Shown piece by piece: positions 25,223 to 33,246 of a stretch of DNA of 64,000 nucleotides. The DNA comes from MGBC163016 sp964462135 (GTDB lineage Bacteria; Actinomycetota; Coriobacteriia; Coriobacteriales; Eggerthellaceae): the NCBI GenBank assembly GCA_964462135.1, contig CAYWWK010000005.1:1-64000 (forward strand), written 5' to 3'. Position 1 is the first letter of the stretch. Every line of letters starts with the position of its first letter. The position numbers and the translations under genes were made by a program. Under the pieces are notes generated by a model. That model was not told the origin of the DNA. It did no database searches and saw only the letters and a program-made list of their open reading frames with translations.

Positions 25223-25903
25223 ATGGATAGAAGGCAGTTCGTGAAGTTGGGAGCCATGGCGGGCGTCTCGGCATTTGCATCCATTGCGCTGGCAGGATGC
25301 GGCGCGTCCCGTTCGTCATCAGCCGATTCTTCGCAAGGTTCACCATCGTCAGATGATTCAACGAGCAGGGAGGAAGACATGAACGCAGGCAATACGTCAT
25401 CCAGTGCAGAAGCAGGGGCTGCAGGTGGCAAGATCTTGGTGGCGGTATTCTCGTGGTCGGGAAATACGCTTCAGGTTGCGGAGTATATCGCGAACCAGAC
25501 GAGAGGCGATCTGTTTCGCATCGAACCGGTCACACCCTACACCACGAACTACGATGAGGTCTTGGATGTTGCGCAGGCTGAGCAGCAGACAGGGGAGTTG
25601 CCGCCTGTTGCAGGGAGCGTTGCGGGCTGGGATGAATATGACACCGTCTTTATAGGCTATCCTGTCTGGTGGTATGACGCTCCTCAGATCACCAAGAGTT
25701 TCGGTGCCTCCTATGACTTCAATGGGAAGACAGTCGTTCCCTTCTGCACGAGTGGGGGCTCACAACTCTCGACGACGCTCGCCAGCGTGCAGGAGGCATG
25801 TGTTGGCGCAACCTTTCTTGAGGGTGTGACCATACCGGGAAGCTCCGTCTCCTCGCATCTGGGTGAAGTGGACGAGTGGTTGGCGGGATTGGGGTTGCAG
25901 TAG
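25223..25903 (+). CDS. Exported flavodoxin-like lipoprotein
   Basis: The protein has 226 residues. MDRRQFVKLGAMAG is a twin-arginine-type start and LAGC a lipobox, followed by a Ser/Asp-rich linker (about 28-70). The flavodoxin domain starts at LVAVFSWSGNTLQVAEYI with the FMN phosphate loop SWSGNT, and FIGYPVWWYDAPQIT is the aromatic flavin loop. A flavodoxin outside the membrane implies an electron-transfer or quinone/thiol role there. The DUF4405 membrane protein downstream is a plausible electron partner. Expression is probably controlled by the divergent MerR. Confidence 0.85.
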   Translation: MDRRQFVKLGAMAGVSAFASIALAGCGASRSSSADSSQGSPSSDDSTSREEDMNAGNTSSSAEAGAAGGKILVAVFSWSGNTLQVAEYIANQTRGDLFRIEPVTPYTTNYDEVLDVAQAEQQTGELPPVAGSVAGWDEYDTVFIGYPVWWYDAPQITKSFGASYDFNGKTVVPFCTSGGSQLSTTLASVQEACVGATFLEGVTIPGSSVSSHLGEVDEWLAGLGLQ

Positions 25904-25950
25904 GAAGGGAGCGTCCTTGGTAAAGGGGCTTTCCAAGGAAAACACCTGAG

Positions 25951-26631
25951 ATGATCCTTCGAAGCAATTCATGGAAGAAGTCAGCGTGCCTGATCGTTGA
26001 CGGTCTGCTTGCCATTCTACTGGTTCTGGTGATGGCGTTGCCGGTGGTGGAGGCTGCTGTCTACGAATGGGTGGGCATTGTGGTTGTGCTGTTGGCTGCA
26101 ATCCATATTGGCATGAATACCTCGCGCGTTCGTGGTATGGCAAGACAGCGCAAGATGCGCACGACGTTGCCTCTCCTTCTGGATGTCGCACTCTGCGCAT
26201 GTGTTATCGCCATGATCATAAGCGCCCTCATTCTGTCCGAGCACGCCTTCTCATGGCTGCCTGCATTTCCAGGTGCCTCTTGGGCACGCCTCCTTCATCT
26301 GGCTGGTTCGCACTGGCTCTTCGTCCTTGCATTCGTGCATTGCGGACTCCATCTGCGAAAGATGGCTGGCAAGCTTTGGCGCTACCCCGTGGCAAGATGG
26401 ATGGGGAGGGTTGTCTTCCTCATCTGTCTTGTTGCAGGCATCTGCTGGTTCATGCAGTTAGGGATCGGATCATATCTCTTCCTGCAGACCCACTTCGCCT
26501 TCGTGGATGCTTCTGTTCCGTGGTTCTTGCGAGCGATGCAATTCGCAGTCATCGCTGCAGCCATAGCAGGATCAAGTCACTATCTTGTGGCTGCGGGAAG
26601 GTTTTGCCCCACACGGATGCAAAAACAATGA
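25951..26631 (+). CDS. DUF4405-like membrane protein (cytochrome b-type helices)
   Basis: A 226-residue protein with about six hydrophobic segments. Histidines recur in membrane positions: VLLAAIHIGMNTSRVRGM, LLHLAGSHWLFVLAFVHCGLH and SSHYLVAAG. The spacing resembles haem-ligating helices of small b-type cytochromes, as noted for DUF4405. It follows the exported flavodoxin by 47 bases on the same strand, so the two may form a redox pair at the membrane. Haem binding is inferred. Confidence 0.75.
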   Translation: MILRSNSWKKSACLIVDGLLAILLVLVMALPVVEAAVYEWVGIVVVLLAAIHIGMNTSRVRGMARQRKMRTTLPLLLDVALCACVIAMIISALILSEHAFSWLPAFPGASWARLLHLAGSHWLFVLAFVHCGLHLRKMAGKLWRYPVARWMGRVVFLICLVAGICWFMQLGIGSYLFLQTHFAFVDASVPWFLRAMQFAVIAAAIAGSSHYLVAAGRFCPTRMQKQ

Positions 26632-26776
26632 GGGAAGCGTTCGTCAAACATCCCAGATGAGGACGATGGCATGCAGGGCAGCGGGTTTGATTGCATGTTC
26701 CCAACGCTCTGACATTCATAAACCATCAGACCCGGACCGTTCCTATAATGCCAACATCAACAATGAAGGCGGCGGG

Positions 26777-27598
26777 ATGAGGAAGACGATGACGGAGGAA
26801 CCGGAGAAACAGCCCAAATCGCAGCGGATTTTCGGTGATGTTTCGGCTGCGCAGGTTATCGCCACGGCCTTGGCATCAGTGACTTCCGTGCTGCTGGCCT
26901 CGTCCATCGGCATTGCTGGCTCCATCATAGGGGTGGCGGTGGCATCGGTCGTTTCAACATTGGCCGCCTCTCTGTACAAGAGATTCATCTCGGTTTCCGC
27001 AGACAAGATCAAGCAGCTTCCGGTTATCACCGAACCGAACAAGACGGTGGCTGACATCCTGCCCGGCCATCATGATGCTGCCCATGCATCTGCATCTACG
27101 GACGAGGAGCATCCGTCCCCTCCCCGCCAAGCCACAGAGCAGTCGACGGCTCTCGGCGGGAAGCAGGCTCCTCATGGTGAAGAGGCGCAGAAGGATGCCC
27201 ATCAGAAGCGTGTGATCCATGGGCTTGTCGCCGTCTGCATCGTGTCAGCCATCCTGGCTGTTGCTGCTACCGGAGCCGTGATCTATGTTTCCACCGCTGG
27301 TGAGGGCATCGGAACGAAGCCCCAGCCCGTCTCCTTCGTCTCTTTCGCATCAAAGGACAGGGATGCGTCTTCGCAGATTGATGAGGGCGGGAATGTCGAA
27401 GAGGGAACTGCCACTTCCTCTGCTTCGTCCTCCTCTTCGGCCAGTTCTGCTTTGTCAAGCTCCTCGTCTGCCGATTCCTCCTCTGCTGGCAATGAAGCTT
27501 CTTCTGACAGTTCAAGCGCAAGCTCTTCCGCTTCGTCCTCTTCATCAGCATCAAGCGAGACATCCTCTTCCTCTGATGCTTCGCATTCGACCTCATGA
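26777..27598 (+). CDS. Membrane protein with long Ser-rich tail
   Basis: The protein has about 273 residues. A hydrophobic patch at about 22-65 (AAQVIATALASVTSVLLASS and VAVASVVSTLAASLYKRF) and one strong helix (LVAVCIVSAILAVAATGAVI) anchor it. The last 75 residues are almost only Ser, Ala, Glu and Asp. The low-complexity tail probably faces outward as a spacer; no sorting signal is seen. ATG 26777 follows GAAGGCGGCGGG; ATG 26789 is an alternative. Family not recognised. Confidence 0.6.
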   Translation: MRKTMTEEPEKQPKSQRIFGDVSAAQVIATALASVTSVLLASSIGIAGSIIGVAVASVVSTLAASLYKRFISVSADKIKQLPVITEPNKTVADILPGHHDAAHASASTDEEHPSPPRQATEQSTALGGKQAPHGEEAQKDAHQKRVIHGLVAVCIVSAILAVAATGAVIYVSTAGEGIGTKPQPVSFVSFASKDRDASSQIDEGGNVEEGTATSSASSSSSASSALSSSSSADSSSAGNEASSDSSSASSSASSSSSASSETSSSSDASHSTS

Positions 27599-27760
27599 GT
27601 ACTGTGAGCGGGATGCTCTCAACTGGCTTGGGATATATGGGGCGACCGACCGAAGAGGTAATTCCACACCGACTTTTGCGATTCGAATCGGTATGAAGTT
27701 GCATTCAAACTGGGCATCAGAAACCGAAGAGACATCTGCGGGGTGCGGAATCAGCAACAC

Positions 27761-27779
27761 AGGTGCATATTATGCACCT
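27761..27779. promoter_or_regulatory. Palindrome upstream of a small membrane ORF
   Basis: AGGTGCAT (27761-27768) and ATGCACCT (27772-27779) form a perfect 8-bp inverted repeat around ATT, about 70 bases before the 55-residue ORF. It could be an operator; the 253-base gap holds no other recognisable feature. Confidence 0.4.
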
Positions 27780-27851
27780 CTTGTGGGCACTGACTGCCCT
27801 TAGACTTCAAGGCATAGGGATGGTTGGATAGTCGAATCAGGAGGTATTGCC

Positions 27852-28019
27852 ATGGATATGAACCTTGCAGTACTCATCGCCATGCTGGTTCTGATGATTG
27901 GGGGCGCACTGCTTCTCAATTTCCAGATCAAGCGTCAGGCAAAGAAGGATCAGGTCGAGAAGCAGGCGCAGCAGAAGAGTGCTCCGGCGCCTACAGGCGT
28001 GGCGGCCACTGCGAAATAG
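27852..28019 (+). CDS. Small single-helix membrane protein (55 aa)
   Basis: An ORF of 55 codons with a good Shine-Dalgarno (AGGAGGT) nine bases before ATG. It has one membrane helix (LAVLIAMLVLMIGGALLLNF), then a basic, Gln-rich cytosolic helix and an Ala/Pro tail. A strong terminator follows 26 bases after the stop, so it looks like a true transcription unit. No named family recognised. Confidence 0.7.
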   Translation: MDMNLAVLIAMLVLMIGGALLLNFQIKRQAKKDQVEKQAQQKSAPAPTGVAATAK

Positions 28020-28045
28020 GGCACACGGCTTCACTATCTAGGGAG

Positions 28046-28069
28046 GCCCCGCTTCGGCGGGGCTTTTTT
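28046..28069 (+). terminator. Rho-independent terminator
   Basis: GCCCCGC (28046-28052), loop TTCG, GCGGGGC (28057-28063), then six T. The tetraloop and T-run make this one of the clearest terminators in the window. Confidence 0.92.
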
Positions 28070-28136
28070 GTTTGCTGGGAAGGTGGTTTATGATTGTCTC
28101 GAACTGCAACCAGTACGCGTCGTCGGAGGCATGCGC

Positions 28137-29060
28137 GTGAACATCGACTATCTAAGCGAATTCGTGCACCTTGCGGGAAGTCTCAGCTTTCGTCGCACGG
28201 CCGAGCACTTCTACGTCAGCCGCTCCGTCATCAGCCGTCATCTGCATGCGCTCGAGGAGTCGCTGGGCACCGTGCTGCTGGAGCGCACGGCGCAGGGCGT
28301 GACGCTGACTGAAGCAGGGAAGGTGTTCCTGCAGGACGCGCAGACTGTTCTGCGTGACTGGGAACTTGCCCGCACGCGCGTGCAGGCCGTGTCGAGCGAC
28401 GGGGACAAGCTGGTGCGTGTGGGCTACCTGCGTAACGCCGCGCGACCGTTCTTGGCGCACTTCGTGCAGTCCATGGCGCACCACCATCCTGAGGTGCATT
28501 TGTCGTTGCTGTGCATGGAGTACCAGGAGGCCCGGCAGGCCATGGAGGACGGCGCCGTGGACATCGCCATCGGCATAAACGTGAACGAGTCCCTTTCGAA
28601 CAACTATCGCTCCACGCTGATCTACGAGGATCGATTCGTGGCTGCGTGCAGCCGCGCACATCCGGTGGCCAAGGGTGAGAGCGTGACCCTCGAGGCGCTG
28701 CGCGACGTGAAGTGTCTGGTTCCCGACAGCTACGTGGCAGCCGGTCTGGCCTCAGTGGCAAGCGAACTGATCGACGACGATGCGCTTGCCGAGTCCGAGA
28801 GCGTGTACAGGGACATGGACCTTTTGTACCTGAAGCTTCAGACCGAGGAATGCGTGGCGTTCGTGTCGGGCCTGAATGCCACCATGTTCGAAGGGCCGCT
28901 AGCTATCCTTCCCATAGAGGGGTTGGACACGCGCTTCAGCGTGAGCGCCTATTACCACGATGGGTTCGAAGGTGCCGTCTACGGGCTGTGCCGAGACGAG
29001 TTCGAAGCCTGCAGGCGTTTTCTTGCCGAAGAGATGCCCGACATTCCGCACTGGCGATGA
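28137..29060 (+). CDS. LysR-family transcriptional regulator
   Basis: The protein has 307 residues. The N-terminal wHTH reads NIDYLSEFVHLAGSLSFRRT, with recognition helix SRSVISRHLHALEESLG; the substrate-binding fold follows (KLVRVGYLRNAARPFLAHF, VDIAIGINVN). GTG 28137 is best spaced from GGAGG (28125-28129); ATG 28131 lies only one base from it. The neighbour on the left ends at a terminator and on the right is a decayed tRNA, so no target gene is obvious. It may act elsewhere. Confidence 0.85.
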   Translation: MNIDYLSEFVHLAGSLSFRRTAEHFYVSRSVISRHLHALEESLGTVLLERTAQGVTLTEAGKVFLQDAQTVLRDWELARTRVQAVSSDGDKLVRVGYLRNAARPFLAHFVQSMAHHHPEVHLSLLCMEYQEARQAMEDGAVDIAIGINVNESLSNNYRSTLIYEDRFVAACSRAHPVAKGESVTLEALRDVKCLVPDSYVAAGLASVASELIDDDALAESESVYRDMDLLYLKLQTEECVAFVSGLNATMFEGPLAILPIEGLDTRFSVSAYYHDGFEGAVYGLCRDEFEACRRFLAEEMPDIPHWR

Positions 29061-29131
29061 GAGACGATGGGGCTTGAATCCACGACTTCCACGTTGCGAA
29101 CGTGGCGCTCTCCCAGCTGAGCTAAACGATG
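29061..29131 (-). pseudogene. Decayed copy of tRNA-Ala(CGC)
   Basis: This stretch matches the intact tRNA-Ala 1152 bases to the right, including an identical 36-base core (29080-29115) spanning the anticodon and T-arm. The acceptor strands no longer pair, the T-stem has an A-C mismatch, and the CCA end is lost in the LysR stop region. It is therefore not a working tRNA. The two copies have the same orientation and bracket a small toxin-antitoxin island. Confidence 0.75.
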
Positions 29132-29205
29132 ATAAAGAGAATTCGCAGAGCATTTTCTTGCACAAAGACAACGTCAAAGAGTCGCAAATCAAATGGTGGG
29201 AAGGT

Positions 29206-29394
29206 ATGCGAACCGTATCGCTTCAGCTGGCTATAGAGCGGTATGTCGAACGAGGTGTCTCTTCGCATCTCACAGAACAGGCAATCCAGAGTGGCATGTC
29301 TCGTGGAATGATCCAAAAGCATGGCGCTGAAATGCTATATGCGAAGATGGAGGCGCGTTCGCTTGGACGCCTCGAACGGACGCTTCCTGTCTGA
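29206..29394 (+). CDS. Short ORF, uncertain
   Basis: A 62-codon frame after GGGAAGG; the spacing to ATG 29206 is very short. The product (MRTVSLQLAIERYVERGV and onward) has no membrane segment and no family I recognise. It lies between the decayed tRNA copy and the RelB gene and could be a remnant of inserted DNA. Confidence 0.3.
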   Translation: MRTVSLQLAIERYVERGVSSHLTEQAIQSGMSRGMIQKHGAEMLYAKMEARSLGRLERTLPV

Positions 29395-29489
29395 AACAGA
29401 TTGATTAGGATTACATTGTCCATACAAACGGTATGTCTTTGTATCAGACATGATATGATATTTGCACATTAGAGCGGAAGGAGATCGCT

Positions 29490-29747
29490 ATGGCAACGGC
29501 AACGGTTAACGTGCGCATGGACGAAGACACCAAGCGAGGGATGGAAGCCGTATGCAAGGAACTCGGCATGAGCATGTCGACGGCCTTCAACATCTTCGCG
29601 AAGAAGATGGGTCGCGAGCATCGCATCCCGTTCGAGGTGTCGGTCGATCCCTTCTACAGCGATGAGAACATTTCTCATTTGAGGCGTTCCGTGCAGGATC
29701 TGGAGCGTGGGCGCGTCGTTTCGCACGGACTGATCGATGATGAATAA
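29490..29747 (+). CDS. RelB/DinJ-family antitoxin
   Basis: The protein has 85 residues. The N-terminal ribbon-helix-helix (ATVNVRMDEDTKRGMEAVCK, then LGMSMSTAFNIFAKKM) is characteristic of RelB/DinJ, and the acidic C-terminal tail should cap the toxin. GGAAGGAG precedes the start. Upstream lie CATAC/GTATG and TATCA/TGATA inverted repeats (about 29424-29460) that may be the autoregulatory operators. It overlaps the adjacent YoeB reading frame by eight bases, the standard layout, but that toxin carries a stop. Confidence 0.88.
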   Translation: MATATVNVRMDEDTKRGMEAVCKELGMSMSTAFNIFAKKMGREHRIPFEVSVDPFYSDENISHLRRSVQDLERGRVVSHGLIDDE

Positions 29748-30006
29748 GATCTGGGCGCCCGAAGCCTAGGAAGACTACACCTGGTGGCAAATGCAGGATC
29801 GCAAGACGCTCAAACGCATCAACATGCTTGTCAAGGATATCGAGCGTAATGGCGTTTCCGAAGGAATAGGAAAGCCGGAGCCGCTGCGTGGCGATCTGTC
29901 GGGTTTCTGGTCAAGGAGAATTGACGAGCGAAACCGCCTCGTCTATCGCGTCGTCGGAGCGAATCTGGAAATTGCTTCGTGCAAGACGCACTACGGGGAT
30001 CGCTAA
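29740..30006 (+). pseudogene. YoeB-like toxin interrupted by an in-frame amber codon
   Basis: From ATG 29740 the frame reads MNKIWAPEA, then TAG (29767-29769) where YoeB homologues have Trp in APEAWEDY, and continues EDYTWWQMQDRKTLKRIN to FWSRRIDERNRLVYRV and a Tyr in the C-terminal THYGDR. One G-to-A change (TGG to TAG) explains it. The catalytic Glu, Arg and His/Tyr region is still present downstream. Translation from ATG 29791 would give 71 residues without the first strand. Likely inactive unless the amber is read through. Confidence 0.82.
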
Positions 30007-30172
30007 TCTGACGCGAACTGTGCATCATTCATGTTTGCCTGCAGACCCAGGCAAGTTTCGTTTCATGCCCTTTATTTGTTGGCCAGTTCCGTTTTTTTGC
30101 AGGCGCTTTAGTAGCCAACTTGTTGGCGTCTTTGCATAGGAGGGCGCGGCGACGTAACGGTTCGCGGGCACG

Positions 30173-30198
30173 AAAAGAGGGAGCCAGATGGCTCCCTC
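30173..30198 (-). terminator. Terminator downstream of tRNA-Ala
   Basis: GAGGGAGCCA (30177-30186) pairs with TGGCTCCCTC (30189-30198). On the minus strand it is followed by TTTT (30176-30173), ten bases after the tRNA end. Confidence 0.75.
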
Positions 30199-30207
30199 CT
30201 GTGATTC

Positions 30208-30283
30208 TGGTGGAGATGATGGGACTTGAACCCACGACTTCCACGTTGCGAACGTGGCGCTCTCCCAACTGAGCTACATCCCC
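30208..30283 (-). tRNA. tRNA-Ala, anticodon CGC
   Basis: A 76-nt cloverleaf: acceptor GGGGATG/CATCTCC with the G3-U70 wobble that identifies alanine tRNAs, D-stem GCTC/GAGC, anticodon stem CCACG/CGTGG with loop TTCGCAA, and T-stem GTGGG/CCCAT. The discriminator is A73, and CCA is encoded. Anticodon CGC reads GCG. Confidence 0.93.
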
Positions 30284-30378
30284 GTCTATGATTGCAGCGA
30301 AAGGCTGCGAAACAAGAATTTTGGCGAAAAGTGAACGGCTTGTCAAACGACGCGCGCAATCCGCAAGGTCTCTCCCGC

Positions 30379-30723
30379 CTAAGAGAGCAGCTGCTCCTTG
30401 TCGTGGAACAGTTTGATGTTCTCAGGTGCAGGCTCAGGCGGCGTGTCATCAATGAATTCGCCGAAGATGGGTTCGCCATCCTGCGAGAGTTCAACCATGC
30501 CGGTGAGCACATCAGCATACTGGTAGGAATGCCGTGCCGTGCGACCGCGCTTGCGTTCGACCTCCATGATGAAGAGCCTTGGATGTACCTGAGTGAGAAT
30601 ACCGACATTCTCTACGATCTTCGAACGACCCATATTCGCGCGTACCTTGATCTTCTGGCCAACGAAGTCGTTCAGGGTATCGTGGATGCTGTCTACGATC
30701 TTTGCCTGCTTGGCGAGATCCAT
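30379..30723 (-). CDS. veg: Veg-family protein
   Basis: The protein has 114 residues. VGQKIKVRANMGRSKIVENV and HSYQYADVLTGMVELSQDGE match the core of Veg (DUF1021), about 85 residues in Bacillus, where it promotes biofilm formation by affecting SinR. Here the C-terminus extends about 25 residues with an acidic, Pro-rich stretch. It is divergent from the P1 peptidase. The function in actinobacteria is not known. Confidence 0.85.
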   Translation of the reverse strand: MDLAKQAKIVDSIHDTLNDFVGQKIKVRANMGRSKIVENVGILTQVHPRLFIMEVERKRGRTARHSYQYADVLTGMVELSQDGEPIFGEFIDDTPPEPAPENIKLFHDKEQLLS

Positions 30724-30864
30724 AGTCTCCCTTTCCGTTGCCTGATTTTTGTCTGCGGTATAGTAGCACCTTCAGTGGCGAACGGCACATTTGGAAGGGT
30801 GAACGGCATTCTGGCTTTAGGGTGCATCGAAAATGGGCCTGTTGATCAAACCGAGGAGGAAGCG

Positions 30865-31866
30865 ATGTTCAAGCAAGCAAGCTTTGCTGACCTGCCCAAG
30901 TTCAGAGCGGCCCATTCCACCAACGGGGATGGCGGTACCGGTTGCACGGTCTTCGTCGCACCGGAAGGTGCAGTGGGGGCGGTTGATGTGCGCGGAGGAG
31001 CGCCCGCCACGCGCGAGACAGACCTTCTTCGTCCCGAGAACATGATCGATCGAATCCATGCCGTGGTGCTGTCAGGCGGCTCTGCGTTCGGACTGGAGGC
31101 AGCGTGCGGCGTCATGGAAGCCCTTGCCAAGCAGGACATCGGCTTTCATCTTGCGGGTTCATGCGTGCCTATTGTGTGCGGAGCGTCGTTGTTCGATCTG
31201 CCGGTGGGATGCCCGGTGTGGCCTCGTGCGACCGATGGGGCGCAGGCATGCGAAGAGGCATTGGCGACGGGGCCGCGGGATTTGCCGCAAGGCTGCGTCG
31301 GTGCTGGGACGGGAGCGACCGTTGGCAAGATGGGGCTTCCTGTGCAGGCCATGAAGTCTGGCTTCGGCTGGGCAGGTCTTCGGCAAGCCGAGACGGTTGT
31401 CGTTGCCTGTGTCGCCGTCAATGCACTTGGAAACGTGATGGCAGACGATGGAAGCTGGGTTGCGGGAACGCTGGGCGAAGACGGGCATGTTGAGGATCCT
31501 CTGAAGGCTGCGGCGCGGATGATGGCGGCTCAGGCGCACGACCAAGTTCGCGCTCAGGCGCACGACCATGAGGGCAAGCCTGTCTCCAACACAACCTTGG
31601 GCTGCGTGCTCACGAATGCCTGCCTCACGAAAGCCCAGGCAACGAAGGTCGCCCAGATCGCCCAAGATGCCTATGCCCGACACATCAAACCCGCTCATAC
31701 CCGCAATGACGGAGACGCCATCTTCGTGATGGCGTCAGGTGAGGTGGAAGCGCAGGTTGATATGGTGGCCATCATGGCCACGGAGGCCATGGGGCAGGCC
31801 ATCCTTTCCGCGGTGCGTCACGCCACGTCATCCTATGGGCTGAAAGCCGCAAAAGATATTCGCTGA
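30865..31866 (+). CDS. P1-family (S58/DmpA-NylC type) self-cleaving aminopeptidase
   Basis: A 333-residue protein. VRGGAPATRETD (42-53) and LSGGSAFGLEA (69-79) are family signatures; VSNTTLGCVLTNA holds the self-cleavage site, expected between Asn242 and Thr243 to expose the N-terminal Thr nucleophile. GAGGAGGAA precedes ATG 30865; the in-frame sequence farther upstream runs over the tRNA and veg regions and is not homologous. A short internal duplication, QAHD twice within ten residues, lies before the cleavage site. Substrates are small peptides or amides. Confidence 0.87.
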   Translation: MFKQASFADLPKFRAAHSTNGDGGTGCTVFVAPEGAVGAVDVRGGAPATRETDLLRPENMIDRIHAVVLSGGSAFGLEAACGVMEALAKQDIGFHLAGSCVPIVCGASLFDLPVGCPVWPRATDGAQACEEALATGPRDLPQGCVGAGTGATVGKMGLPVQAMKSGFGWAGLRQAETVVVACVAVNALGNVMADDGSWVAGTLGEDGHVEDPLKAAARMMAAQAHDQVRAQAHDHEGKPVSNTTLGCVLTNACLTKAQATKVAQIAQDAYARHIKPAHTRNDGDAIFVMASGEVEAQVDMVAIMATEAMGQAILSAVRHATSSYGLKAAKDIR

Positions 31867-31890
31867 CGAGGCTGACGGAGGCCTGTGAGC

Positions 31891-33246
31891 ATGCCGATGG
31901 TGGATGGGGAAGGGAAGATGACCAGCCAGAGCGAACGAACTCGAATCATTCTCAAGCGCTTGCTGATGAGCGACAGGCCCATGGATGCAACGCGATGGCT
32001 GGTGGATGTGGTGATCGCCGCTGGCGCTTTCGGTTTCGGGATGCTTCAGATGACCATCTCAGTGAACCTGCTTCTGCCAGATGAGTTCACGCGCATGATG
32101 CTGGGCATCCGATCGTTCGCTCCTTCGGCACTCGCCATACTTGCCGTCGTACTTACCTGCTTGCCTCTGGTCATTCGCGAGAGATTCCCCTGGGCTGCAT
32201 TCGCGCTCTGTGCGGGGTTCTGGTTGTTCTTCACGCATCTGTTGGAAATCTGGACGCTTTCCTTGGCTGGTCCTCTCGTTGCGCTGTTCACCGTGGCATA
32301 TGAGCGCAGTCGCATTGAATGCATCGTAGGGGGCGTTCTCATGCTTGGCTGCGTGTTCGTGACTCCGTTTCTCGCGTCAGCTTATCCTTCGTCCTTCAAT
32401 AACTTCATCCTGCTACAGAACACCATCATCGTGGTGGCTGTCACGCTGGCTGGCTATGCCTTCCATGTACGGGAGGAGTTCTTGGAAGCGGCAGAGGAGC
32501 GGGCCGTCCAGGCTGAACAGCTTCGGGAAGCCGAGCGTCTGCGAGCGGAAGAGGCTCTGAGGACAGCTGAGGCCGAGGCTTCTCAACGCGTTGAGGCAGA
32601 GCGGGTGCGCATCGCCCGCGAGGTTCATGACATCACCGCCCATTCGCTTTCCGCGGTGAATATCCAGTCTTCAGTGGCTTTGCGGCTGATGGATGATGAC
32701 CCTCAGGCGGCCAAGGATGCCATGCAGGCAGTGCGCGACACGTCGAAGGATGCACTTGCGGAAATGCGTGCGATGATCGGCGTGCTGCGTGGCGATGCCC
32801 CTGATGCTCAAACCCATCCCACGCAAGGCACGGAGCGGCTGGGGGACCTTTTGGACTACTTGGAATCCGCAGGCATCCAAGGCATCGTGGATGAGGCGGA
32901 ATATGACAGAACACAAGTGCCGGCCTACATCGATATCGCGCTTTTCGGGATAGCCCGCGAGGCCGTGACGAACATCGTACGTCATGCGCACGCAACCCAC
33001 GCCTCCCTGCGATTGGAGCGAAGAGGGGATGTCGTCATCCTGTCAGTGGCGGATGATGGTCAAGGGGTGATGGAGGGCGAATCCCCATCGGGCCATGGTC
33101 TTCAGGGAATGCGAGAGCGCGTTCATGTCCTGGGGGGCACGTTCCAGACAGGCGCCTCGAAAGCGGGTGGTTTCGCGCTGGAGGCACGCATACCGCTTTC
33201 GACCGCATCAAACAGCCACAGCAGCCAAGGGGGTGTGGAGGCATGA
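31891..33246 (+). CDS. Sensor histidine kinase (HisKA_3, NarL-type)
   Basis: The protein has 451 residues: five or six membrane helices (about 36-195), a coiled coil rich in Glu/Ala (about 198-240), and then the DHp domain with His246 in REVHDITAHSL. An HATPase_c domain follows with REAVTNIVRHAHA (N-box), VADDGQGV and GHGLQGMRERV. GGAGG (31877-31881) fits ATG 31891. It overlaps the response-regulator gene by four bases. The membrane part is most like multi-helix sensors of envelope or antibiotic stress; signal unknown. Confidence 0.88.
   Translation: MPMVDGEGKMTSQSERTRIILKRLLMSDRPMDATRWLVDVVIAAGAFGFGMLQMTISVNLLLPDEFTRMMLGIRSFAPSALAILAVVLTCLPLVIRERFPWAAFALCAGFWLFFTHLLEIWTLSLAGPLVALFTVAYERSRIECIVGGVLMLGCVFVTPFLASAYPSSFNNFILLQNTIIVVAVTLAGYAFHVREEFLEAAEERAVQAEQLREAERLRAEEALRTAEAEASQRVEAERVRIAREVHDITAHSLSAVNIQSSVALRLMDDDPQAAKDAMQAVRDTSKDALAEMRAMIGVLRGDAPDAQTHPTQGTERLGDLLDYLESAGIQGIVDEAEYDRTQVPAYIDIALFGIAREAVTNIVRHAHATHASLRLERRGDVVILSVADDGQGVMEGESPSGHGLQGMRERVHVLGGTFQTGASKAGGFALEARIPLSTASNSHSSQGGVEA

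Noticed and set aside
29061..29131. Second functional tRNA-Ala
   Set aside because: The acceptor strands do not pair, the T-stem is broken and CCA is missing.
30292..30864. N-terminal extension of the P1 peptidase
   Set aside because: It begins at the tRNA-Ala gene and is antisense to veg; GAGGAGGAA marks ATG 30865.
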